A stretch of DNA of 7,288 nt from CAYYWV01 sp964475385. Lineage in GTDB: Bacteria > Pseudomonadota > Alphaproteobacteria > JAAXGF01. The stretch is taken from contig CAYYWV010000116.1 of NCBI GenBank assembly GCA_964475385.1, positions 1 to 7,288 of the forward strand, in the 5' to 3' direction. Below the pieces are notes generated by a model. That model saw nothing but the letters and a program-made list of their open reading frames with translations, was not told the origin of the DNA and did not search any database. The position numbers were made by a program, and so were the translations under genes. Of this stretch, positions 1-6,570 are shown piece by piece (positions within the stretch are counted from its first letter, which is position 1; every line of letters starts with the position of its first letter).

Positions 1-36
1 TGCTGGCCATAGGCCGTTGACGGGCTGCGCGGACGC

Positions 37-942
37 ATGCCAAAACCGCAAATCATGAGCGTCTCGGAAGCAGCTCCACCGACCCTCGACCTTGGCCCCT
101 GCGCGGGCTCTGTGCTCGTCTTCGGCGGACCGCTCGGCAATCTAGAGGCGACCCGCGCGCTCTTCGACGCCGCCCGCCGCCTCGGCATCCCGGCGACGCG
201 CATGATCTGCACCGGAGATACGGTCGCCTACTGCGCCGATCCGGCCGCAACGGTGGCGCTGTTGCGCGATGCGGGCGTGGCGGTGGTGATGGGCAATGTC
301 GAGGAAGCGCTCGCCGCTCGGTCGGACGCCTGCGGCTGCGGGTTCGCCGAGGGTTCGGCTTGCGACGCGCTCGCGGGCCGCTGGTACGCCCATTGCGACG
401 CCGAGATCGACGACGAGGCGCGGCGCTGGATGGCGGCGCTTCCCCGCGCGATCCGCTTCCGTCTCGGCGGCCGGCGTCTGCTCGTCGTGCACGGCGCGCC
501 GTCGCGGATCAATCGCTACATCTTTCCTTCGACCCCCGAGGCCACGCTCATCGATGAGATCGACCGCGCGGACGCCGACGGGGTCATCGGCGGCCATTCG
601 GGCATTCCCTTCACCCGAATCGTCGACGGCCGGCTGTGGCATAACGCGGGCGCGGTGGGCCTGCCCGCCAATGATGGCACGCCGCGGGTCTGGTTCTCGG
701 TGCTGTCGCCCATTCCTGACGGGATCGTCATCGAGACCCGCGCTCTCGACTACGACTTCCGCGCCGCCGCCGCGGCGATGCGCCGCCGCGGCTTACCTGC
801 GGGTTATGCGGATGCGCTCGAGACCGGATTGTGGCCAAGCCTCGATGTCCTGCCCGCCGCCGAACGCGCCGAGACCGGCCGCCCGCTCGCTTCGAGCCGC
901 GTTGCCTGGCTTTTGACGCAGACGCGCGCCGGCGTCGGTTGA
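37..942 (+). CDS. Divergent metallophosphoesterase-fold protein, M1 metal ligands missing
   Basis: 301 residues, probably cytoplasmic (no signal peptide or membrane segment). It follows the YfcE/diadenosine-tetraphosphatase-like layout of calcineurin-fold phosphoesterases. Motif I, normally D-x-H-G-N, reads GGPLGN (residues 30-35), so both metal-binding D and H are replaced (G31, L33). Motif II is intact (GD, 60-61). Motif III is GNVEE (86-90): the metal-binding N87 is kept but the catalytic His is V88. Motif IV is intact (VHG, H152). Motif V, normally GHxH, is GHSG (186-189). All M2 ligands (D61, N87, H152, H187) are therefore present, while the M1-specific ones are lost. A Cys-rich patch (C99, C101, C109, C120) follows motif III. 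ATG 37 is the first start after an in-frame TAG at 10-12; M7 (position 55) is an alternative, and neither has a good Shine-Dalgarno. From memory, related alphaproteobacterial proteins share the odd motif I, so this looks like a subfamily trait rather than local decay. Substrate unknown; catalysis uncertain. Confidence 0.88.
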   Translation: MPKPQIMSVSEAAPPTLDLGPCAGSVLVFGGPLGNLEATRALFDAARRLGIPATRMICTGDTVAYCADPAATVALLRDAGVAVVMGNVEEALAARSDACGCGFAEGSACDALAGRWYAHCDAEIDDEARRWMAALPRAIRFRLGGRRLLVVHGAPSRINRYIFPSTPEATLIDEIDRADADGVIGGHSGIPFTRIVDGRLWHNAGAVGLPANDGTPRVWFSVLSPIPDGIVIETRALDYDFRAAAAAMRRRGLPAGYADALETGLWPSLDVLPAAERAETGRPLASSRVAWLLTQTRAGVG

Positions 943-1210
943 GCGTCGGTCGGCTTGACAGTCCCACGGCGACGAACGACTGAATACATCCCGTTGATAT
1001 AAAATATTTTTTGTGGAATCAGCCGCTCCCGGCCGGCGGCCGCGAAGGGTCTTGGGTGTCGGCGCGCTTTACAATCGCCGATCCGGCGGCCGGACATTAA
1101 CCATGCCCAGCCTTGGAATCCGCGCCTTATCGTTCGATGGCAACGAACTTGCAGGGCTTTTGGCGGGCGCCCGAGGCCGTCTTTGGCCACAGGAGCCCTC
1201 GAAGGGTATA
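943..1210. other. Gap between the phosphoesterase gene and the small membrane ORF
   Basis: About 268 bases with no convincing gene. An 8-base direct repeat (GCGTCGGT at 932-939 and 943-950) straddles the stop codon of the preceding gene. A perfect TTGACA lies at 955-960, but no good -10 sits 16-18 bases downstream. Positions 981-1019 are strikingly AT-rich for this genome (TATAAAATATTTTTT at 998-1012). TTAACCAT at 1097-1104 matches the alphaproteobacterial CtrA half-site, and GAATC (CcrM-type GANTC) occurs at 1016-1020 and 1116-1120. The reading frame of the next ORF stays open back to GTG 1013, with an ATG at 1103, but third-position G/C bias is visibly weaker before 1211, which suggests leader rather than coding DNA. 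No terminator hairpin with a T-run was seen after 942. Confidence 0.55.
955..1010 (+). promoter_or_regulatory. Possible promoter region (TTGACA plus AT-rich tract)
   Basis: TTGACA at 955-960 is a perfect -35 consensus. The best -10-like strings are TGAATA at 981-986 (20-base spacer, too long) and TATAAA at 998-1003 (no matching -35). The AT-rich tract is exceptional locally and upstream of a rightward ORF. I infer a promoter or protein-binding region for the small membrane gene, but no element pair has proper spacing. Confidence 0.25.
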
Positions 1211-1588
1211 ATGGCCAATAAGAAAACGGTCGAAACGCCCGAGACATACGGGCGGCGGCCGAGAGGACACGAGGACGGGGCAGTGCAGGACGCGCACGCC
1301 ATCGGCTGGCCCGCGCGGCTGGCGGCCATGGCTATTCTGATCGCGGCGGTGACGAACGCGGCGCTCGGCGTTGCGGCCGTGGCCGGGTTCGTCGTCACTT
1401 GGCTGGGGTTCACGCTCCGCGCGCATGCTCTTGCGCGGGCCGCCGCCGGGGCGCAAGCGCAAGCGGCGCCCGTCGCGGTCCGGCGGACGCGGCCGTTCTT
1501 CGCCCGGCGCGCTCTATTCGGCCGCCGCCGGCGTCCCGTCGAGATTGAAGCGCTCGATCGTAGCCTTGCTGCGGAGCTCGTCGAGTAG
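1211..1588 (+). CDS. Hypothetical small membrane protein
   Basis: I do not recognise a family. Read from ATG 1211 it is 125 residues: a polar N-terminus (1-35), a hydrophobic stretch at about 40-69 (one long or two short membrane helices), an Ala-rich segment, then a very basic tail (RR at 91-92, RR at 99-100, RRRR at 105-108) and an acidic end. The cluster of positive charge after the helix suggests the C-terminus faces the cytoplasm. ATG 1211 is preceded by GAAGGG (1201-1206), a plausible ribosome binding site; the longer readings from ATG 1103 (161 residues) or GTG 1013 (191 residues) add sequence with weaker codon bias. The TATAAT string at 1207-1212 overlaps the start and is probably coincidence. 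The last 24 codons run antisense through the 3' end of the isomerase gene. Third-position G/C bias in the membrane segment supports real coding. It could still be spurious. Confidence 0.5.
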   Translation: MANKKTVETPETYGRRPRGHEDGAVQDAHAIGWPARLAAMAILIAAVTNAALGVAAVAGFVVTWLGFTLRAHALARAAAGAQAQAAPVAVRRTRPFFARRALFGRRRRPVEIEALDRSLAAELVE

Positions 1589-2365
1589 CGCGCGCACGAC
1601 CGTCTGGGAGGCCTGAGCGCGGAGCCTCTCGCGCGAGTCCTCGAAGCTCGGCGGCGACGCCTCGCGCCGGTCCTCGACCTTGATCACATGCCAGCCGAAC
1701 TGGGTCTGGACCGGCGCGTCGGTGACCGCCCCGACGTCAAGGGCGAAGGCCGCGTCGGCGAAGGCGGGCACCATCGCGTCGCGGGTGAAGTAGCCGAGAT
1801 CGCCGCCCTTGGCGCCCGACGGTCCGATCGAGTTCTCTTTGGCCAGCGTCGCGAAGTCCTCGCCGGCCTTGATGCGCGCGATCAGCGCCTTGGCCTCGGC
1901 CTCGGTCTTGACCAGGATATGGCGGGCGCGGACCTCGACCTTCGGCGGGGTGTTCGCGATCTCGTCCTCGTACATCTTGCGCAAGGTCTCGTCGGTGACC
2001 TTCTTGTCGACATAGCGCGAAAGGTAAACGTCCCGAATCACCCGGTCTTCGATCTTGCGCATGCGGCGGCGTACGACCTCGTCGTCGGCGAGATTGGCCT
2101 TGCGGCCCACAGCGGCGACGAGCTGGAGCTCGATCAACCGGTCGCGGAGCAACGGGAACAGGGTTTCGAGCGGCATCTGCTGATACTGCTGGGGCAGGCC
2201 CCGCACGATCTCCATGACGTCGGAGCGATGGATCTCGAAACCGTCCACCTTGGCGATGACGGGGTCGTCTTCGGCGGCGCGCAAGGCCGCTGGCGAGATG
2301 CTCAGCACGAAAAGACCGGCCAAGCCGGCGAGCGCGGCGGCCCGCGCCACTCGGAAAAACGTCAT
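1514..2365 (-). CDS. Exported parvulin-type peptidyl-prolyl cis-trans isomerase (SurA/PrsA-like)
   Basis: 283 residues. It catalyses cis-trans isomerisation of Xaa-Pro bonds and probably acts as a folding chaperone in the periplasm. Residues 1-31 form a Sec signal peptide: a basic start (MTFFRVARAA), a hydrophobic core, and likely cleavage near LRA/AED. Residues 32-140 are a helical SurA-N-like chaperone region. Residues 143-235 are the parvulin domain, with ARHILV (147-152), GGDLGYF (187-193) and FGWHVIKV (223-230), all family hallmarks. A helical tail follows. The frame stays open upstream to a TTG at 2470 (318 residues), but only ATG 2365 puts the signal peptide at the N-terminus; AAAGG lies about 10 bases before it. 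It is 172 bases downstream of the kinase gene, too far to assume co-translation, and overlaps the convergent small membrane ORF by 75 bases. Soluble, with no C-terminal anchor. Family assignment is secure; the exact subfamily (SurA, PrsA or PpiC) is not. Confidence 0.93.
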   Translation of the reverse strand: MTFFRVARAAALAGLAGLFVLSISPAALRAAEDDPVIAKVDGFEIHRSDVMEIVRGLPQQYQQMPLETLFPLLRDRLIELQLVAAVGRKANLADDEVVRRRMRKIEDRVIRDVYLSRYVDKKVTDETLRKMYEDEIANTPPKVEVRARHILVKTEAEAKALIARIKAGEDFATLAKENSIGPSGAKGGDLGYFTRDAMVPAFADAAFALDVGAVTDAPVQTQFGWHVIKVEDRREASPPSFEDSRERLRAQASQTVVRALLDELRSKATIERFNLDGTPAAAE

Positions 2366-2537
2366 GATTTGGATGCCTTTGTTCAGATGATCGTCAAAAG
2401 TCGCCGCGCCCGCTCCTTGCGAGGCTGCGACCGCTTGGAAGAAGCTAATCGTTCGCTTGCTCGATGACAACAGAGACCCCGCGATTTCGGGCCGAATTCC
2501 GAGGCTTTCGGCGATTTCTCAGACGCTTCAACGGGAC
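2366..2537. other. Kinase-isomerase intergenic spacer
   Basis: 172 bases between the kinase stop (TAA at 2540-2538, minus strand) and the isomerase start. Apart from the candidate promoter at 2442-2470, it contains the near-palindrome CCGAATTCCG... around 2491-2502, with no T-run behind it. I see no convincing intrinsic terminator for the kinase, so read-through into the isomerase gene is possible. Confidence 0.5.
2442..2470 (-). promoter_or_regulatory. Candidate promoter of the isomerase gene
   Basis: On the minus strand TTGTCA (2470-2465, 5 of 6 matches to the -35 consensus) is followed after exactly 17 bases by TAGCTT (2447-2442, 3 of 6 to the -10). This would give a leader of about 70 bases before ATG 2365. 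Spacing is ideal but the -10 is weak, so this is only a candidate. Confidence 0.3.
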
Positions 2538-5500
2538 TTACGCCGATTTCGCGGCGCGGGCGATGACGCGTTCGGCCGGGATGCGCACGGTGACGGTCGT
2601 GCCTTCGCCCGGGCGGCTTGCAAGCTCGAGCGAACCGCCGTGCAGCTCGGCGAGCGACTTGGCGAGCGGAAGGCCGAGGCCGGTGCCCTCGTACTTGCGC
2701 GACAGCGTGGTGTCGACCTGGCTGAACGGCGCAAGCGCTTTCTCGATGTCCTCGGGCGCGATGCCGATCCCGGTGTCGGCGACCGTGAACACCATAGCGC
2801 CCTCGGCGTCGAGGCCGGCGCGCAGGACCACTCGCCCGCCGGACGGCGTGAACTTGATCGCATTCGACAGAAGGTTGATCAGAATCTGCTTGAGCTTGCG
2901 CTTGTCGGCCCGAAGCCGCCCGAGATCGGTCGAGGCCTCCCAATGAAGCGCAACGCCGTTGGCCTCGGCCCGCTCGCGCACCAGGGTCATGCAGGCCTCG
3001 ATGACCTGCCCGATGTCGATCGTCTCCTCGTCGAGTTCGAGCTTGCCGGCTTCGATCTTCGAAAGATCGAGGATGTCGTTGATCAGTTCGAGAAGGTGCT
3101 CGCCCGAGGTCTGGATGTCCTTCGCGTACTCGAGGTACTTGGCGTTGCCGATCGGCCCGAGCACCCCGTCGTGGATGATCTGGGAAAACCCGATGATCGC
3201 GTTCAAGGGCGTGCGCAGCTCGTGGCTCATGTTGGCGAGGAACTCGGACTTGGCCCGGTTGGCGAGCTCGGCCTGCTCCTTGGCGGCCCGCAGCGCCTCT
3301 TCGGTGCGCTTGCGCTCGGTGATGTCCTGAACGGTGCCGACGACGCGGACCATCTCGCCGCGCTCGTCGAACTCGCCTTCGGCGTCCTCCGCCACGACGC
3401 GGACCTCGCCGTCGGGACGCACGATCCGGTACTCGATTTGATAGGAGGGATTGTCCGCGCTGAGGGAGAAGATCACGCGGCGCACGCAGTCGAGATCGTC
3501 CGGGTGGATGAAGGCGTTCCACGCGTCGACCGTCTTGGGCAGATCGTCGATCGCCACCCCGAAGATGTCGGCGAGCTCCTGGGAGGCGCCGATCAGGGTG
3601 TCGGTTTCTTCGTCCCACACCCAATGGCCCAGCTTGGCGATGCGGTGGGCCTGGGCGAGACGGGCCTCGCTCTCGCGAAGCTCGGCCTGGGCGCGTTCGC
3701 GGGCGGTCACGTCCTCGTAGGTGGCGACCGAACCGCCGCCTTCGAGGGGACGGTGAGAGACGCGGATGATGCGCCCGTCGGAAAGCTTTTCGTTGTATGA
3801 CGCCTCGCGCTTGCGCCGGGCGAGCGCGAGCCGCCGCCGAATGACGGCCTTCGCCTCGTCGGGAGAAAGCCCTTGCTGCTCGGTGCTGAACGCCATGATG
3901 TCGCGCAAGCGGGTGCCCGGCCGGCCGAACCGTTCGGGCAGGTCGTACATGTCGAGGTAGCGCTGGTTGCACATGATCAGCCGGCGGTCGGCGTCGAACA
4001 TGGCGAGGCCCTGGGGCATGTTGGCGAGCGCGGCGTCGAGGTGGAAGTTGGTCCGGCTCAGCTCTTCCGAAAGCTTGGCGAGCTCGATCTCGCGGCGCTT
4101 GAGCTCGGTGATGTCGGTGCGCACGCTCACGATGCCCCCTTCGCGGGTCCGGCGCTCGCTGACCTGGAACCAGCGCCCGTCGGCGATCTTCTGGACGAAC
4201 TCTCCGGACGGGTTGAGGTGGCGCGCGATCCGTTCTTCGACCCAAGCCTCGGGGCCTTCCTCGGACACCGCGACGACTCCGCGCTCGGCCGCCGCGCGCG
4301 CGATCTCGCCGAAGGTCACGCCGGGCTGGATGAGATCGGCGAGCTCGGGGTTGAACGCCAGCGCCTGGCTGTTCCACACCACCAGGCGATCATCGCTGTC
4401 GTAAAGCGCGAAGGCGTGAGGAAAGCTTTCAATCGCGTCGATGAGGCGCTCTTGGGCCCGGATCGCCATGGCCTCGGCGCGTTTCTGTTCGGTGATGTCC
4501 TCGACCGTGGCGATCACCCGCGCCCAGGTGTCCTTCTCGGTCTCGGGGATGGTCGCGCGGATTCGGGCGATGATCTCCTGGCCGTCCCAGGTTTCCTCGA
4601 CCGAATCGTTGGAGATGAAGGTCTCGCCCGAGATGTACGCGAGCAGCTCGCGGCGGAAGGTTTCGAGCTCGCCCTCGGTCAAGACCTCGCCGCGGGTGAT
4701 CTCTCTCAGCGCGTCGTAATCGGGGGCGCGATAGATGTCGAGGGTGGCGCGGTTGGTCTCGATGATCCGCACCCGGTTGGCCGCATCGACCAGAACGTCG
4801 CGGTGGTCCTCGAAATAACGCTCCCAGTCGGTGACGCCCTGGCGTGCGAGGTCGTCGACCAGCGCCTTGACCCCCGACCAGTCCTCTTCCCAGATCGAGA
4901 TCGGGGCGGTCTCGAACACGCTGCGGAAGCGTTCCTCGCTCCGCCTGAGCGTTTCTTCGGCCTGCCGCTGCTCGATCGCGACGCCGGCGAGATGGGCCGT
5001 GGTGCGGATGAGCTCGAGGTCGTCGTCGCCGGGCTCGCGGGGCTCGTCGTAATAGATCGCGAAGGTTCCAAGCACCTCGCCCGACGACGAGAAGATCGGC
5101 TCCGACCAGCAGGCGACGATGCCCGCCGCGGCGGCGACATCGCGCCATGGCTCCCAATAGGGATGCTCGCGCACGTCCGCCGCGACCACGCGCTGGCCGG
5201 TGAAGGCGGCGGAGCCGCAACAGCCGACACCGGGGCCGACTTTGAGGCCGTCGACCGCTTTGTTGTAGTCGTCGGGAAGGCTTGGGGCCGCCCCGTGACG
5301 CAACTGGCCGTTTTTCCGGTCGTAGATAAGGATCGAGCACCGCATGAAAGGGTTCAGGGTCTCGACCGTCTGGACAAGGACGAGCAGCACTTCGGACAAC
5401 GGCGCGCCCGTGGCCAAGAGCTCAAGCGCCCGGTTCGAGCCCTCGCGCAGCCAACGGGCGCGCATCTCGTCGGTCACGTCGCGGACGATCCCGACCCAGA

Positions 5501-6500
5501 TCTCGCTCGCGCCGTCGTCGTCGAAGGTCGGCTCGCCGGTCTCGTGGATGACGCGCAATGCCTTGCCGGGGCCGATGATGCGGTACTTCACGTCGTAGCC
5601 GTGACGGCTATGGTCGGCCGCCTCGAGGACTTCGGCGAGCCGGGCTTCGTCGGCGGGATGGATGCGCCAGCGGGCTTGGCCGGTGTCGGGCGCGATCTCG
5701 AACAGCGCGCGTAGCTCGGCGAGGCCCTTGGCGTGCTTGGGCAGGCCCGGGTCGGAAAGGTTCCGGTCGGTGATCCGCGCGCCGTGCCAAACCCAGTATC
5801 CGACCCGCGCGATCCGCGCCGCATGGCGCTTCCAGGTCTCGCCGCGGCGCATCGCCTCGGTCGCCATCTTGCGCGCGGTGATGTCCTCGACCGTCGAGAT
5901 CACCCGCGCCCAGCTGTCCTGATAGCCATCGGGAATCTGGCGGATGAGGCGGACGAACAGCTCGGTGCCGTCGAAGGCGCGTTCGCGGCATTCGTGAACG
6001 TGCCGGGTCTCGCCGTCGGCGAAGGCCTGGATGACCGCGCCGAGCTCCTCCCAATGGTTGTTGGCGAAGTACGCCCCCATCGCCGCCTTAAAGGTCTCGG
6101 CGTCGGGCGCCCGGTAGATGTCGAGGGTGGTCTTGTTGAAGCTCACCACCCGCATCGCGGCGACCGCCTCGCGCACGGCTTCGGGGTGGTTTCGGTAGTA
6201 AGCGCGGAAGTCGGTCACGCCGCGGGCGCGCAGGGCGTCGACCTGCGCCTTGACGCCCGACCAGTCGATCTCCCAGATCGAGATCGGCGATTCCTCGAAC
6301 AGGGTGCGATAGCGCGCCTCGCTCTCGCGCAGCGCGGCCTCGGCGCGGGCGCGCTGGGCCTGAAGGTCTTCGAGCGCGTCGACTCGGGCCTGAAGGGCGG
6401 TCAGCTCGTCGATCAACCCGCTCAGGCTTTCGAGCTCGGCGAGGAGGTTCCCCCGCGGCGACCCTGGTTTCAGTTTCGACGAACGCGATGATCGCGGCAT
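2538..6500 (-). CDS. Soluble multi-PAS/GAF sensor histidine kinase
   Basis: 1320 residues with no transmembrane segment: a cytoplasmic sensor kinase. Order of parts: coiled coil (about 19-65); PAS-A (66-210, SIWE variant); PAS-B (229-345, PAS_3-like with IHPADE); GAF (355-512); PAS-C (523-672, SIWE variant); PAS-D (684-797) and PAS-E (819-932), both PAS_7-like; PAS-F (953-1063, PAS_3-like with IHPDD); HisKA (1085-1150) with phospho-acceptor H1093 in SHELRTPLN; HATPase (about 1196-1310) with N box N1213, DTGIGI (1242-1247), PFSQVD (1258-1263) and GTGLGL (1272-1277). All ATP-binding motifs are intact, so it should be active; HELRT also fits the ExxT/N phosphatase motif, suggesting bifunctionality. 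There is no receiver or Hpt domain, and no response regulator gene nearby, so it is an orphan. Ligands cannot be read from sequence; there is no obvious haem CxxCH or LOV cysteine motif. ATG 6500 is the first start but has no clear Shine-Dalgarno. The C-terminal half is typical of alphaproteobacterial kinases. Confidence 0.96.
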   Translation of the reverse strand: MPRSSRSSKLKPGSPRGNLLAELESLSGLIDELTALQARVDALEDLQAQRARAEAALRESEARYRTLFEESPISIWEIDWSGVKAQVDALRARGVTDFRAYYRNHPEAVREAVAAMRVVSFNKTTLDIYRAPDAETFKAAMGAYFANNHWEELGAVIQAFADGETRHVHECRERAFDGTELFVRLIRQIPDGYQDSWARVISTVEDITARKMATEAMRRGETWKRHAARIARVGYWVWHGARITDRNLSDPGLPKHAKGLAELRALFEIAPDTGQARWRIHPADEARLAEVLEAADHSRHGYDVKYRIIGPGKALRVIHETGEPTFDDDGASEIWVGIVRDVTDEMRARWLREGSNRALELLATGAPLSEVLLVLVQTVETLNPFMRCSILIYDRKNGQLRHGAAPSLPDDYNKAVDGLKVGPGVGCCGSAAFTGQRVVAADVREHPYWEPWRDVAAAAGIVACWSEPIFSSSGEVLGTFAIYYDEPREPGDDDLELIRTTAHLAGVAIEQRQAEETLRRSEERFRSVFETAPISIWEEDWSGVKALVDDLARQGVTDWERYFEDHRDVLVDAANRVRIIETNRATLDIYRAPDYDALREITRGEVLTEGELETFRRELLAYISGETFISNDSVEETWDGQEIIARIRATIPETEKDTWARVIATVEDITEQKRAEAMAIRAQERLIDAIESFPHAFALYDSDDRLVVWNSQALAFNPELADLIQPGVTFGEIARAAAERGVVAVSEEGPEAWVEERIARHLNPSGEFVQKIADGRWFQVSERRTREGGIVSVRTDITELKRREIELAKLSEELSRTNFHLDAALANMPQGLAMFDADRRLIMCNQRYLDMYDLPERFGRPGTRLRDIMAFSTEQQGLSPDEAKAVIRRRLALARRKREASYNEKLSDGRIIRVSHRPLEGGGSVATYEDVTARERAQAELRESEARLAQAHRIAKLGHWVWDEETDTLIGASQELADIFGVAIDDLPKTVDAWNAFIHPDDLDCVRRVIFSLSADNPSYQIEYRIVRPDGEVRVVAEDAEGEFDERGEMVRVVGTVQDITERKRTEEALRAAKEQAELANRAKSEFLANMSHELRTPLNAIIGFSQIIHDGVLGPIGNAKYLEYAKDIQTSGEHLLELINDILDLSKIEAGKLELDEETIDIGQVIEACMTLVRERAEANGVALHWEASTDLGRLRADKRKLKQILINLLSNAIKFTPSGGRVVLRAGLDAEGAMVFTVADTGIGIAPEDIEKALAPFSQVDTTLSRKYEGTGLGLPLAKSLAELHGGSLELASRPGEGTTVTVRIPAERVIARAAKSA
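4719..4907 (-). repeat. Coding repeat copy 2: SIWE-type PAS core (PAS-C)
   Basis: Encodes kinase residues 532-594, the second copy of the SIWE-type PAS core. Homology continues through the module to the exit linker: residues 657-670 (DTWARVIATVEDIT) match residues 195-208 of PAS-A (DSWARVISTVEDIT) at 12 of 14 positions. The middle of each module is less conserved. Confidence 0.85.
6102..6290 (-). repeat. Coding repeat copy 1: SIWE-type PAS core (PAS-A)
   Basis: Encodes kinase residues 71-133, beginning with PISIWE and ending with TLDIYRAPD. By hand alignment it is identical to copy 2 (residues 532-594) at 34 of 63 positions with no gaps. The first 45 bases (6245-6289) differ from the matching bases of copy 2 (4862-4906) at only six positions. 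Confidence 0.85.
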
Positions 6501-6533
6501 GGCGTGGCGCCCGGACCCAAAATCGTTCCCGCA

Positions 6534-6555
6534 CCGACCGCATTGGCCCGGTCGG
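6534..6555 (-). repeat. Inverted repeat (stem-loop) in the kinase leader
   Basis: Perfect 7-base arms CCGACCG (6534-6540) and CGGTCGG (6549-6555) with an 8-base loop, about 34 bases before the kinase ATG. No T-run follows in either direction, so it is not a standard terminator. It could be an RNA hairpin in the 5' leader or a dyad bound by a regulator. Confidence 0.5.
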
Positions 6556-6570
6556 ACACTCTACTAAAGG

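Noticed and set aside
1013..1210. Longer versions of the small membrane ORF (GTG 1013 or ATG 1103)
   Set aside because: Weaker third-position G/C bias, no good ribosome binding site for either, and overlap with regulatory-looking DNA. Not excluded, only less likely.
804..1247. Leftward 147-residue frame across the gap after the phosphoesterase
   Set aside because: Overlaps the 3' end of a confident gene, with no ribosome binding site or recognisable domain.
1455..1480. Inverted repeat GGGCGC / GCGCCC near the 3' end of the small membrane ORF
   Set aside because: GC-rich dyad inside coding sequence with no T-run on either strand; expected by chance at this base composition.
1688..2467. Rightward open frame (259 residues) opposite the isomerase
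   Set aside because: Antisense of a clear parvulin gene; no family features.
2366..2470. N-terminal extension of the isomerase from TTG 2470
   Set aside because: It would bury the signal peptide 35 residues in; the ATG at 2365 places it correctly.
2457..3800. Rightward open frame (447 residues) opposite the kinase 3' half
   Set aside because: Shadow of the HisKA/HATPase coding region; no recognisable domain and no ribosome binding site.
2383..4377. Leftward open frame (664 residues) overlapping the kinase in another frame
   Set aside because: Arg/Pro/Ala-rich translation without domain signatures, typical of a +1 frame of a GC-rich gene; the kinase frame carries all motifs.
3873..5714. Long rightward open frame (613 residues) opposite the kinase
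   Set aside because: It is antisense to a kinase whose domains are unmistakable in this interval. Its Asp/Gly/Leu/Val-rich, motif-free translation is what high-GC antisense DNA yields.
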